DNA from: Butyricimonas muris
GTDB taxonomy: Bacteria; Bacteroidota; Bacteroidia; Bacteroidales; Marinifilaceae
Direction of reading: 5' to 3'
Assembly (NCBI RefSeq): GCF_046365375.1
Contig: NZ_JBKEIT010000017.1
Coordinates: 1-64,000, forward strand
Length of the DNA: 64,000 bases
Numbering within the stretch: position 1 is the stretch's first letter; each line of letters begins with the position of its first letter. Shown piece after piece: positions 56,636-64,000 of this stretch. A program made the translations under genes and the position numbers. Under the pieces are notes generated by a model. It saw only the letters and a program-made list of their open reading frames with translations, had not been told where the DNA came from and made no database searches.

Positions 56636-57058
56636 ATGAAACAGCAAAAAATGAATATACGCGCCCTTCTGTTATTGGTTGTTTTCCTTTTAGGGACAAT
56701 CGGGGTAAATGTGAGTAAGGTGTACTGCCATCGTTGTCAGGAAACTTATTCGCGTTTGATATTCATTCCTGCTGATACGCCGTGTCCTTGTACGCACGGT
56801 TGTGTTTGTTGTCACTCGTGCCATAATATGCACAAAAAGAATTGTGATAACGCGAAACAACAGCATACATATTATAAGGTCTACGGCGAGTGGGCTGCTT
56901 CTCATTTCGAGGTGCAGTTCAGCGATATGGTGATGGAGGTGGATTCTGCCCCTGTCTTTTCCGATCGTGCTACATCTATTGTCAAATCATTTAATCCTGC
57001 CTTGACGTACACGGATAATTCTCCGCCATTGGAGTTGCTGTGTACATTCCGTTGTTGA
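56636..57058 (+). CDS. Exported Cys-rich protein, probable metal binding
   Basis: 140 residues from the ATG at 56636. One N-terminal hydrophobic segment (RALLLLVVFLLGTIGVNVS) acts as signal or anchor. Eleven Cys, mostly in YCHRC and in CPCTHGCVCCHSCHNMHKKNC, with several His. This density suggests binding of a soft metal such as copper, zinc or a heavy metal in the periplasm or on the surface. I do not recognise a named family. It precedes the TonB receptor and HMA genes on the same strand (122-bp gap). Confidence 0.7.
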   Translation: MKQQKMNIRALLLLVVFLLGTIGVNVSKVYCHRCQETYSRLIFIPADTPCPCTHGCVCCHSCHNMHKKNCDNAKQQHTYYKVYGEWAASHFEVQFSDMVMEVDSAPVFSDRATSIVKSFNPALTYTDNSPPLELLCTFRC

Positions 57059-57180
57059 TTTATTTCTGTTCCGTGAAGAAGGAATCCCCGCGGGTCCCTT
57101 TCAGACTGGTCGTGCGTGTATGCTTGGCCGAGAAGTATTATGTGTGAATTGAAACTAAAATCAAGAGCGAAAGTAATTGT

Positions 57181-59466
57181 ATGAGAAATCTTTTTATTAT
57201 GGTGTGTTTGTTCGCGTCTTTCGGATTGCAGGCGCAAACAATTAAAGGCCGGGTTATGGAGGAAACAGCCGATGGCGAGGAACCGCTTGCCGGGGCAAAC
57301 GTGTATTGGGTTGGAACGAGCAAAGGAGCCGTGACGGACGGTAACGGAGAGTTCAAGTTGAAGTGGGAGAAGGTGGGAAAGTTGGTAATCAGCTTTATCG
57401 GTTATCGGTCGGATACTATTCAAGTGAAATCGACGGATAAGTTTGTTACCTGTACGTTGCAATCCGGGGAATTGTTGGATGAAGTGAACGTGCAAGCCCG
57501 GAAGCAAAGTACGGTGATGACGACCAATCGCCCGTTGATCGAGCAATTGATTACCGGGGAGGAATTGTGTAAAGCCGCTTGCTGTAACTTGGGCGAAAGT
57601 TTCGAGACCAACGCGTCCGTGGATGTTTCTTACGCGGATGCGGTGACGGGAGCGAAACAGATTCAGTTGCTCGGGTTGACGGGAAAATACGTGCAGATGA
57701 TGACGGAGAATATGCCTAATTTTAGGGGACTTGCTTCTCTGTACGGGTTGACTTATATTCCCGGTCCTTGGATGTCGGCTATTTCCGTGTCTAAAGGTAC
57801 CGGTTCGGTTATCAACGGCTACGAGTCGATGGCAGGCCAGATCAGCGTGGATTACAAGAAACCCCGTGATCCGGAATTGTTTTCGGCAAACGTGTTTACC
57901 AGTAGCGAGGGGATGTACGAGTTTAACTCTAATTTCAGTATCCGTTTCAATGATAAATGGAGCACGATGTTCCTTTTGCACGGGGACTGGATGGAGGAGC
58001 CTCACGACGGGAATAAGGACGGTTTTCTGGATATGCCCGAAAAGACACAGTATAACGTGATGAATCGTTGGGCGTACAAGGATGATTCTTGGTTCCTTCA
58101 ATTCGGTGGAAAGTTTATCGACGAAACTCGTGAGGGGGGACAAACCTCGCACGGGGGACATGCCGAGCCGAATCCGACCTACGGGCTTTACAAGATAGGT
58201 ATCGATACGCGTCGTTACGAGGGATTCTTGAAGTTAGGGTATCTGATGCCTCAATACGAGAACACGAGTATGGCATTGCTGCTGAATTACACGGATCACA
58301 CGCAGGATTCGTATTACGGGAAGAAAATATATAATGCGGGACAAAAGAGTTTCTTCGCTAATTATATTTATCAGTCCATATTCGGGAATAATCCGGGACA
58401 GATGTACTCGGCAGGTATTAGTTTTACTTATGACAAGTATGACGAGGATTTCCGCGATCAATTGGTCGTGGCGGACGGACTCGAGGGGGTGGATGCTACT
58501 TTCAAGCGCGAGGAGCGTGTTCCGGGGGCTTTCTTCCAGTACACGGGAGAGTTTTTGGACGAGCGGTTTGTCGTGATGGCGGGTTTGCGTTATGATTATC
58601 ACAATATTTTCGGTAGTATCTGGACGCCCCGGGCTCATATCATGTATAAGCCGGATGAGTTCACGAATATAAAAGCTACTTTCGGGCGGGGATTACGCAC
58701 GGCGAATATTCTCGCGGAGAATAGCTACCTCTTGGCTTCTGCCGCTAATTTTTACGTGGAAGGTAAGTTATTGGCTAAGAATCCTCACTTGTTGGACGAG
58801 TTGAAGATGGAAGATTCTTGGAATTTCGGGGCAAACGTGAACCGGAAGTTTACTTTGTTCGGACGCACGCTGAATGTTAATCTTGATTACTATCACACGA
58901 AGTTCAACGATCAAGTAGTAGTGGATAACGAAACGACATTCGATCAGGTGAATTTCTATAATCTGGAAGGGAAGTCCTATTCCAATTGCTATCAGGCAGA
59001 GGTGAAATACGAATTGATTCCTCGTCTGGAAGCGACGGTGGCATATCGTTATAATGACGTGAAGACCACGATTAAGGGAGAGTTGAGACGTACCCCGTTT
59101 ACCAGTCGTTACAAAGGTATGGTGAACTTGTCGTATTTCACGAACCTGAAAAAGTGGCAGTTCGATTTCACCACGCAGTTCAACGGTTCCGGTCGTTTAC
59201 CCAAACAGGGAGGCATTGCTGATGAGTTTCGGGTTGCACCTCGTTTCGATGCATTCCAGATTATGAACGCTCAGGTGACAAAATATTTCCGCTTGTGGAG
59301 TGTTTATGCCGGATGCGAGAATATCGGCGATTTCACGCAGAAAAATCCGATCGTGAACGCTCACGATCCTTGGAGCAGTACGTTCGACTCGTCGAAAGTC
59401 TGGGGCCCTCTTCACGGACGTAAATTCTATATCGGTTTGCGTTTTGCTTTAGACCGGAAAGGATGA
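57181..59466 (+). CDS. TonB-dependent receptor, probable metal or metallophore uptake
   Basis: 761 residues. Signal peptide ending GLQAQ, carboxypeptidase-like domain (about 20-100), plug domain (about 110-230) containing EELCKAACCNLGESFETNAS and GLTGKYVQMMTENMPNFRGL, and a barrel down to YIGLRFALDRKG. The three Cys at the start of the plug and GGQTSHGGHAEPNP in a barrel loop are unusual for sugar receptors and fit metal handling. I have seen this subfamily beside HMA-domain genes, as here. No SusD gene. Substrate not proven. Confidence 0.85.
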   Translation: MRNLFIMVCLFASFGLQAQTIKGRVMEETADGEEPLAGANVYWVGTSKGAVTDGNGEFKLKWEKVGKLVISFIGYRSDTIQVKSTDKFVTCTLQSGELLDEVNVQARKQSTVMTTNRPLIEQLITGEELCKAACCNLGESFETNASVDVSYADAVTGAKQIQLLGLTGKYVQMMTENMPNFRGLASLYGLTYIPGPWMSAISVSKGTGSVINGYESMAGQISVDYKKPRDPELFSANVFTSSEGMYEFNSNFSIRFNDKWSTMFLLHGDWMEEPHDGNKDGFLDMPEKTQYNVMNRWAYKDDSWFLQFGGKFIDETREGGQTSHGGHAEPNPTYGLYKIGIDTRRYEGFLKLGYLMPQYENTSMALLLNYTDHTQDSYYGKKIYNAGQKSFFANYIYQSIFGNNPGQMYSAGISFTYDKYDEDFRDQLVVADGLEGVDATFKREERVPGAFFQYTGEFLDERFVVMAGLRYDYHNIFGSIWTPRAHIMYKPDEFTNIKATFGRGLRTANILAENSYLLASAANFYVEGKLLAKNPHLLDELKMEDSWNFGANVNRKFTLFGRTLNVNLDYYHTKFNDQVVVDNETTFDQVNFYNLEGKSYSNCYQAEVKYELIPRLEATVAYRYNDVKTTIKGELRRTPFTSRYKGMVNLSYFTNLKKWQFDFTTQFNGSGRLPKQGGIADEFRVAPRFDAFQIMNAQVTKYFRLWSVYAGCENIGDFTQKNPIVNAHDPWSSTFDSSKVWGPLHGRKFYIGLRFALDRKG

Positions 59467-59526
59467 GATAAAAACTAAAAGATAAAAGTTGAAGACTAAA
59501 AATTGATAATAAATAAATATTTGAAT

Positions 59527-60042
59527 ATGAAAACAATGAAGATTTTATTTACGCTGGTAGTGTTCGTAATGATGGGTTTAACCGTGAATGCGCAAGCAAA
59601 AAAAGATACGACTGTTATTTTCAAGGTGGGAATCCATTGTCCTTCTTGTAAAGCGAAGTTAGACAAGAATATGCCTTTCGAGAAAGGGATAAAGGATTAC
59701 AAGTTGAATATGAAGGATTCTACCGTGTTGGTGACCTATCGTATGGATAAGAACTCCTTGCCGGGATTGAAAGCGGCTATCGAAAGACATGACGTGAAAG
59801 TTCTTGCTTTGTGTGACAAAGACGGTAAAGTTATCAAATGCGACAAAGGACACAAATGTTGCAAAGAAGGTGCAAAAGCAGAGTGCAAAGGAGATTGCAG
59901 CCAATGTGACCACAAGAGCGGAAAGCATGAATGTGAAGGCAAATGTGATCATCACAAAAAAGATCAAACGTGCAAGGGAGAATGCGGTGACAATTGCTGC
60001 TCTAAAACCGGAAAGAAAGAAGATTGCTGCAAAAAGAAATAA
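59527..60042 (+). CDS. Secreted HMA-domain protein with metallothionein-like tail
   Basis: 171 residues from the ATG at 59527. Signal peptide (KILFTLVVFVMMGLTVNAQA), HMA-like domain at about 28-95 with the metal site GIHCPSCKAKLDKNM, then a tail of about 75 residues with 15 of the 17 Cys plus His and Lys: KGHKCCKEGAKAECKGDC, SQCDHKSGKHECEGKCDHHK, GECGDNCCSKTGKKEDCC. HMA domains carry Cu(I) or Zn/Cd; the tail resembles a metallothionein. It would be a periplasmic metal scavenger or carrier, 60 bp after the receptor gene. Confidence 0.8.
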   Translation: MKTMKILFTLVVFVMMGLTVNAQAKKDTTVIFKVGIHCPSCKAKLDKNMPFEKGIKDYKLNMKDSTVLVTYRMDKNSLPGLKAAIERHDVKVLALCDKDGKVIKCDKGHKCCKEGAKAECKGDCSQCDHKSGKHECEGKCDHHKKDQTCKGECGDNCCSKTGKKEDCCKKK

Positions 60043-60187
60043 GAGGAAGGTCCGAAAGTCCATAATGTCGTAAGGTCAAATGTACGGGTGATGTATGTAT
60101 TATGATAGTGTATATCATTCTGTTATGAAATAATGGACTTTATGGACTTTAGGAGCCGAAGGCTCGACTTTATGGACCTTACAGGCT

Positions 60188-60216
60188 AAAATAGGGTGGC
60201 TTTGCCACCCTATTTT
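60188..60216. terminator. Bidirectional intrinsic terminator after the metal operon
   Basis: AAAATAGGGTGGC (60188-60200) and GCCACCCTATTTT (60204-60216) with a 3-base loop and T runs in both directions. It serves the metal operon and the convergent NahK-like gene. Confidence 0.88.
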
Positions 60217-61299
60217 TTATTGTTCCTGAATGAATTGATTCATTTTGTCGAAGTGACGTTCCATGTCTTGTAGAAGGCGGACTTGCACTTTTGTCCGTTG
60301 CAGGTTGTGCTCCGGGTAGGTGATCGGGTAATAATGATCACCGTCAAGGTAATCCGTCAGGAAACGTACCGCTTGCAAATAGGTCATCAGAATACATCCT
60401 TGTGCCAGTGTTTTTTTCTCTCTTAGGGTAAAGAGGTGTTTTGCCTTTTCCATGAATCCGGCAGTGAACGCCTCAAAAAATGCCATGTTGAATACCACTT
60501 CATCAAGGTTGCGGGTTTCTTCCCCGGCCGAGTTACAAGCGGAACGGATGGCATCCCCGAAATCATAATGCACGATTCCCGGCATCACGGTATCCAGATC
60601 AATCACGCATAGCGGGCGATCGTTGTGGTCGAACAAAAGATTGTTGGCTTTCGTGTCGTTATGTGTCACCCGAAGCGGAAGGAACCCGTCGTCTTTCAGC
60701 TGCTGTAATTCGAGCATTTGCTTGTCGAATTTCTTTAAATATTCGAGCAATTCTTTACTTGACTCGATTCTTTCAGGGCTGGCTTTTGCTAGTGCTTCCT
60801 TTAATTCTCGCTGGCGTCGGGGAACGTTATGGAATAAAGGAATCGTTTCCGTCAATAATCTGGCGTCAAAATCGGATATCCGGTTTTCGAATTCGCCGAA
60901 CCCGATACCCACTTGATAAGCGATCTGGGAGTCCGGAATGACGTCGTAACTCTTTGAGCCCTTGATAAACAAGGAGAGAGTCCAGTAGTTCCCTTCGTAA
61001 TCCTTGTGATATGCGTTTCCTTTGTCCGTGTAGAAATACGTGATGTATTTACGGGTGATATCACTCACCTTGTGCCGGATAAGACGGTTGCGAATGTGTC
61101 CGCATACCAGTTCCTTGTTCTTCACGAGTTTTGGAATATCCTTGAATACGTTGCTATTGAGCCGTTGAAGGATATATTCAACATCCTCATCTACCTTGAC
61201 GAGATAAGTGTCGTTGATGTGCCCGGACCCGTAAGGCGTGGCCGACACGAATCGACCGCTGGATACGAACGTGTCGTATATCTTCTTTAGTTTATCCAT
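60217..61299 (-). CDS. N-acetylhexosamine 1-kinase-like phosphotransferase
   Basis: 360 residues of the aminoglycoside-phosphotransferase (APH) fold. The Brenner and DxD motifs read THNDTKANNLLFDHNDRP and CVIDLDTVMPGIVHYDFGDA, close to NahK of Bifidobacterium, which phosphorylates GlcNAc/GalNAc at C1. N-terminal ATP loop SGHINDTYLVKVDEDVEYIL. The neighbouring nucleotidyltransferase (34-bp gap) would turn the sugar phosphate into a nucleotide sugar, a salvage pair often seen in gut Bacteroidota. Confidence 0.82.
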   Translation of the reverse strand: MDKLKKIYDTFVSSGRFVSATPYGSGHINDTYLVKVDEDVEYILQRLNSNVFKDIPKLVKNKELVCGHIRNRLIRHKVSDITRKYITYFYTDKGNAYHKDYEGNYWTLSLFIKGSKSYDVIPDSQIAYQVGIGFGEFENRISDFDARLLTETIPLFHNVPRRQRELKEALAKASPERIESSKELLEYLKKFDKQMLELQQLKDDGFLPLRVTHNDTKANNLLFDHNDRPLCVIDLDTVMPGIVHYDFGDAIRSACNSAGEETRNLDEVVFNMAFFEAFTAGFMEKAKHLFTLREKKTLAQGCILMTYLQAVRFLTDYLDGDHYYPITYPEHNLQRTKVQVRLLQDMERHFDKMNQFIQEQ

Positions 61300-61333
61300 G
61301 GCGTTGTTTTTTTATGTTTTCCCGTTGTTTTTT

Positions 61334-62236
61334 TTATTTCCCCATGTCCGTGTACAGCCCTTCCCCGTCGAATTTTTGTAGGGCATTGTTCACGAGTTCC
61401 GTGTCTTCCTTGTAAGTGACACCAAACCATTTTGCGCTGGTGTTCAGTACTTTCACTTTCACGGTCTTCTGCTTGATCAGTTCGTCTACCACGAACGGGA
61501 TGTATATCTCCGATTTCGGGTTATTGCTGTTGGCATGATAAAAGTCGACAAACTGTTTTTCGATTTCTCCGAAAAGCATAGGCGTGAATCCCCAGAAATT
61601 CATGGATACCACATCGTCCTCGTGGAGGATAACACCGGAGTCCATGTCTTTGATAACCGCACCCTCACGTCCGATTTTGGTGCGTTCCGTGATGCTGGTC
61701 AGGAAGTTGTCTTTGTCTGCGGTACATACTCCCCGCGATACGGTACCGTTTTCCGACAGCGTGGCTGCTAACCGGTAACCGGCAAGGCTGAAACAGTTTT
61801 CGTCCGGATTATTTGCGATGAAATCATGCATCTTCACGAAAGCATCACGACCGTAGAAGTCATCGGCGTTGATAGCGATAAAAGGTTCGTTGATACTGTC
61901 TTTTGCCGACCAGATAGCGTGTGCCGTACCCCACGGTTTCTCCCGTTCGATAGGAGGCATATTCCCGGGCAGCCGATCCATTTCCTGAAAGCAATACACG
62001 GTTTCCACCAGACTTTCGGCATATTTCCCCACGGCTTCTTTAAATTCTTCTTCAAAGCTGCGGCGGATGATGAAAACGATCTTGTCAAATCCGGCATGCA
62101 CGGCGTTATAAATGGAGTAGTGCAATAATGTTTTTTTGTGCGGTCCCAACAACGCGAGTTGTTTCAGACTACCGAACCGGGAACCCATACCGGCTGCCAT
62201 AATGAGCAGGGTGGTTTTGTTTTTCTTTGTTTCCAT
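61334..62236 (-). CDS. Sugar-phosphate nucleotidyltransferase
   Basis: 300 residues, NTP-transferase fold: LIMAAGMGSRFGSLKQLALL (GxGxR nucleotide loop) at 11-30, AINADDFYGRDAF (metal Asp), and VVSMNFWGFTPMLFGEIEKQ. Product likely a UDP- or dTDP-sugar. It precedes the NahK-like kinase on the same strand, so both may act on GlcNAc-1-P or GalNAc-1-P. Substrate is inferred. Confidence 0.82.
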   Translation of the reverse strand: METKKNKTTLLIMAAGMGSRFGSLKQLALLGPHKKTLLHYSIYNAVHAGFDKIVFIIRRSFEEEFKEAVGKYAESLVETVYCFQEMDRLPGNMPPIEREKPWGTAHAIWSAKDSINEPFIAINADDFYGRDAFVKMHDFIANNPDENCFSLAGYRLAATLSENGTVSRGVCTADKDNFLTSITERTKIGREGAVIKDMDSGVILHEDDVVSMNFWGFTPMLFGEIEKQFVDFYHANSNNPKSEIYIPFVVDELIKQKTVKVKVLNTSAKWFGVTYKEDTELVNNALQKFDGEGLYTDMGK

Positions 62237-62323
62237 AAATATATTTAATTTCTTATGAATAATCTCTTGTTAGGGCAAAACTAATAAAAAGTCGGGAAAG
62301 AAGCTAGCAAGATGTATTTGTTT

Positions 62324-63646
62324 TTATACTTCCTCCGTGATGTCGGGTTCCGGAAGTTGAGTCGGGGCATCTTGGGTGGGCAATGCTTCCACCGAACGCA
62401 GGTGGCGTTGTATGGCACGGGTGCGTTTTCCCATGACTTCTTCAAGTTGGTTGTTTGCCGTCTGGAGATTCTTTTGAGCTTTTTCGAGCATCCCGCCGAA
62501 TTTGTCAAACTCGGTTTTCACGGTGCTCAAGATGCGCCATACTTCGCTGCTTCGTTTTTGGATGGCTAAGCTACGGAATCCCATTTGCAGACTGTTGAGA
62601 ATGGCGGCAAGCGTGGTTGGTCCCGTCACGATGACATGATACTCCTGTTGTAACTGCTCCAACAGCGAGGAACGGCGGATCACTTCCCCGTAAATGCTCT
62701 CGAAAGGAAGAAACATGATACCGAAATCGGTCGTGTGGGGCGGGTCGAGGTATTTGTCCCGGATGTCTTTTGCCATACCTCGGATGGTCTGCTCTATATT
62801 GCGGGAGGCGGTTTCTACACGTTTCGGGTCACCGCTCTCGTGGGCTTCTAATAGTTGTTCGTAGATATCTTTCGGGAATTTAGCATCCACGGGGAGATAG
62901 ACGGAGTCTTCGCCGTTGTCTTTTCCCGGTAGTTTTATGGCAAACTCCACCAGTTTGTCCGAGCCTCTCTTCGTTTTGACATTCGTGTCGTATTGTTCCG
63001 GTGCAAGGATTTGTTCAAGAAGCATGGAGAGCTGTACTTCTCCTATTGTTCCGCGTATTTTCACGTTGCTGAGTACTCGTTTTAGTCCTCCCACGTCTTG
63101 GGCGAGAGTCTGCATTTCTCCTAATCCTTTCTGCACGCTTTCGAGTTGTTTGCTCACGAGTTCGAATGATTGACCGATGCGCTCGTGAAGTGTTTTTTGT
63201 AGTTTTTCGTCCACGGTGGCACGCATCTCTTCCAGCCGTTTTTCCGTGTTTTGCAGAAGCTCCTGTTGGCGGGTACTCAGCTCGCCCAGTTTCTCCCGTT
63301 GCAGGCGATTCGAGGCGTTCATGCTTTCGGTGAAACTTTTCTGGAACGCTTCTATGGCGGCATTTGTTTGTGTGGTGATATTTTTTAGCGCTTCCCGGTG
63401 CTCCGTGCGAAAATTGTTGAGTGATGCGGCAAGTTCTTCTCTATCCTGTCGAGAGCGGTTCTCGTCCGCTTCCCGGTTATAGCGGAATTCCTCCCGGAAT
63501 GCTTTTTCCACGCGGGCTATACTCTGTTCCAGTTGAACAAAAGATTCCCGGGCATCCGTGCTCTTTCGGGTGCGGAGCAAGATTACGAGCAGTATGATAT
63601 TGAGGAGTAAAAGTGCTCCCCCGGTGATATACATGAATAATTCCAT
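62324..63646 (-). CDS. rmuC: DNA recombination protein RmuC
   Basis: 440 residues. N-terminal membrane anchor (YITGGALLLLNIILLVILLR), long coiled coil (about 35-190), then the RmuC domain with a nuclease-like core: IRGTIGEVQLSMLLEQILAP, VYLPVDAKFPKDIYEQLLEA, FGIMFLPFESIYGEVIRRSS. RmuC limits inversions at short repeats in Escherichia coli. The tail after residue 400 is low-complexity. Single gene. Confidence 0.93.
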   Translation of the reverse strand: MELFMYITGGALLLLNIILLVILLRTRKSTDARESFVQLEQSIARVEKAFREEFRYNREADENRSRQDREELAASLNNFRTEHREALKNITTQTNAAIEAFQKSFTESMNASNRLQREKLGELSTRQQELLQNTEKRLEEMRATVDEKLQKTLHERIGQSFELVSKQLESVQKGLGEMQTLAQDVGGLKRVLSNVKIRGTIGEVQLSMLLEQILAPEQYDTNVKTKRGSDKLVEFAIKLPGKDNGEDSVYLPVDAKFPKDIYEQLLEAHESGDPKRVETASRNIEQTIRGMAKDIRDKYLDPPHTTDFGIMFLPFESIYGEVIRRSSLLEQLQQEYHVIVTGPTTLAAILNSLQMGFRSLAIQKRSSEVWRILSTVKTEFDKFGGMLEKAQKNLQTANNQLEEVMGKRTRAIQRHLRSVEALPTQDAPTQLPEPDITEEV

Positions 63647-63686
63647 ATTTCTGAGCCTTTAACGGTTCAAAAATATGGAAAATTAC

Positions 63687-64000
63687 TCAGAGTTTGGTGA
63701 ACTCCTGTCGGATTTGTTCCCGCTCGTGCGGAACGAAAATCAGCGCGGTCGTGTCATACCCCCGTTTCTGTGCCCTGTGTATAAGGTCTTGCAATTTTTT
63801 GGGAGGCAGTTTCGGCGTACGGCTCACGATCCAGAGGTGGTCGCATTGTGAACTGCCGATGAGGGCTGCGCTGTAATCCTTTTCAACCTCCAGAATGTGG
63901 TAGTCCGTGTTGAAAACCAGAAAAAACGTGACTCTCAGCACCCCGGGGCGAGTGGTGTCCGGGATATGTACTCTCCCGACAATCTCTTTTTTCTCTCCCG
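63687..64000 (-). CDS. Lipocalin (Blc family), C-terminal part
   Basis: Open to the right edge of the window; about 104 residues seen. RVHIPDTTRPGVLRVTFFLV, VFNTDYHILEVEKDYSAALI, then LWIVSRTPKLPPKKLQDLIH and AQKRGYDTTALIF match the second half of bacterial lipocalin Blc, an outer-membrane lipoprotein that binds fatty acids or lysophospholipids. The N-terminal part with the signal peptide and GxW motif is outside. A GTG at 63941 is internal and not the start. Confidence 0.85.
   Translation of the reverse strand, partial: GEKKEIVGRVHIPDTTRPGVLRVTFFLVFNTDYHILEVEKDYSAALIGSSQCDHLWIVSRTPKLPPKKLQDLIHRAQKRGYDTTALIFVPHEREQIRQEFTKL

Overview
The window looks like a chromosomal segment of a member of Bacteroidota (order Bacteroidales), most likely a gut Odoribacteraceae such as Butyricimonas or Odoribacter. 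The evidence is the str-S10-spc-alpha ribosomal supercluster in its Bacteroidota form (no tuf after fusA; map, infA and rpmJ after secY), promoters of the TTTG / TAnnTTTG type, DUF6266, FimB/Mfa2, DUF3575 and DUF3868 proteins, TonB-dependent receptors with carboxypeptidase-like N-domains, and DUF4143 ATPases. The genus is an inference from gene content and from AT-rich heptamer-like intergenic repeats.

Layout. 1-1074: end of a thioredoxin-fold protein and a stand-alone LytTR regulator. 1462-19798 (+): one long ribosomal supercluster (rpsL to rplQ, with fusA, secY, map, infA, rpoA), interrupted by self-complementary AT-rich repeats and by two large hairpins, one next to an internal promoter before rplE. 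19868-24991: a TonB-dependent receptor, enolase and an aquaporin. 25083-29084 (-): a phage-like accessory module with an amidase endolysin lacking a signal peptide, a holin-like membrane protein, a second tiny membrane protein, two DUF6266 paralogues, a small helix-turn-helix protein and an RteC-like protein. It forms three transcription units whose promoters share one 16-bp motif at an identical distance from the -7 box. 29510-43265 (-): a GC-rich fimbrial island that reads, in transcription order, HTH-less AraC-like protein, DUF3575, DUF3868/OmpA-like, FimB/Mfa2-like anchor and four giant fimbrillin-like lipoproteins. The genes are separated by MITE-like and simple repeats that also encode parts of the signal peptides. 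43736-46009: two convergent DUF4143 ATPases, one frameshifted, with repeat arrays in their leaders. 46175-52823: rsmI, four tRNA-Glu genes, rpsT, radC, grpE-dnaJ-oxyR, gmhA, ppa. 52910-56464 (-): yifB, lpxH and a cysteine-less TlpA-like lipoprotein. 56636-60042 (+): a probable metal-handling operon (Cys-rich exported protein, TonB receptor, HMA-metallothionein-like fusion). 60217-64000 (-): NahK-like kinase with a nucleotidyltransferase, rmuC, and the end of a lipocalin.

How the parts work together. The ribosomal block is ordinary housekeeping. The fimbrial island carries an apparently complete set for lipoprotein-type (type V-like) fimbriae: anchor, outer-membrane/OmpA helper and large stalk or tip subunits, each with an Arg processing site near the N-terminus. 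The adjoining lysis-type module is transcribed in the same direction but from its own promoters. It is the best candidate here for an undescribed system: a holin/endolysin pair co-regulated with DUF6266 proteins of unknown function. The metal operon couples an outer-membrane receptor to two secreted Cys-rich proteins.
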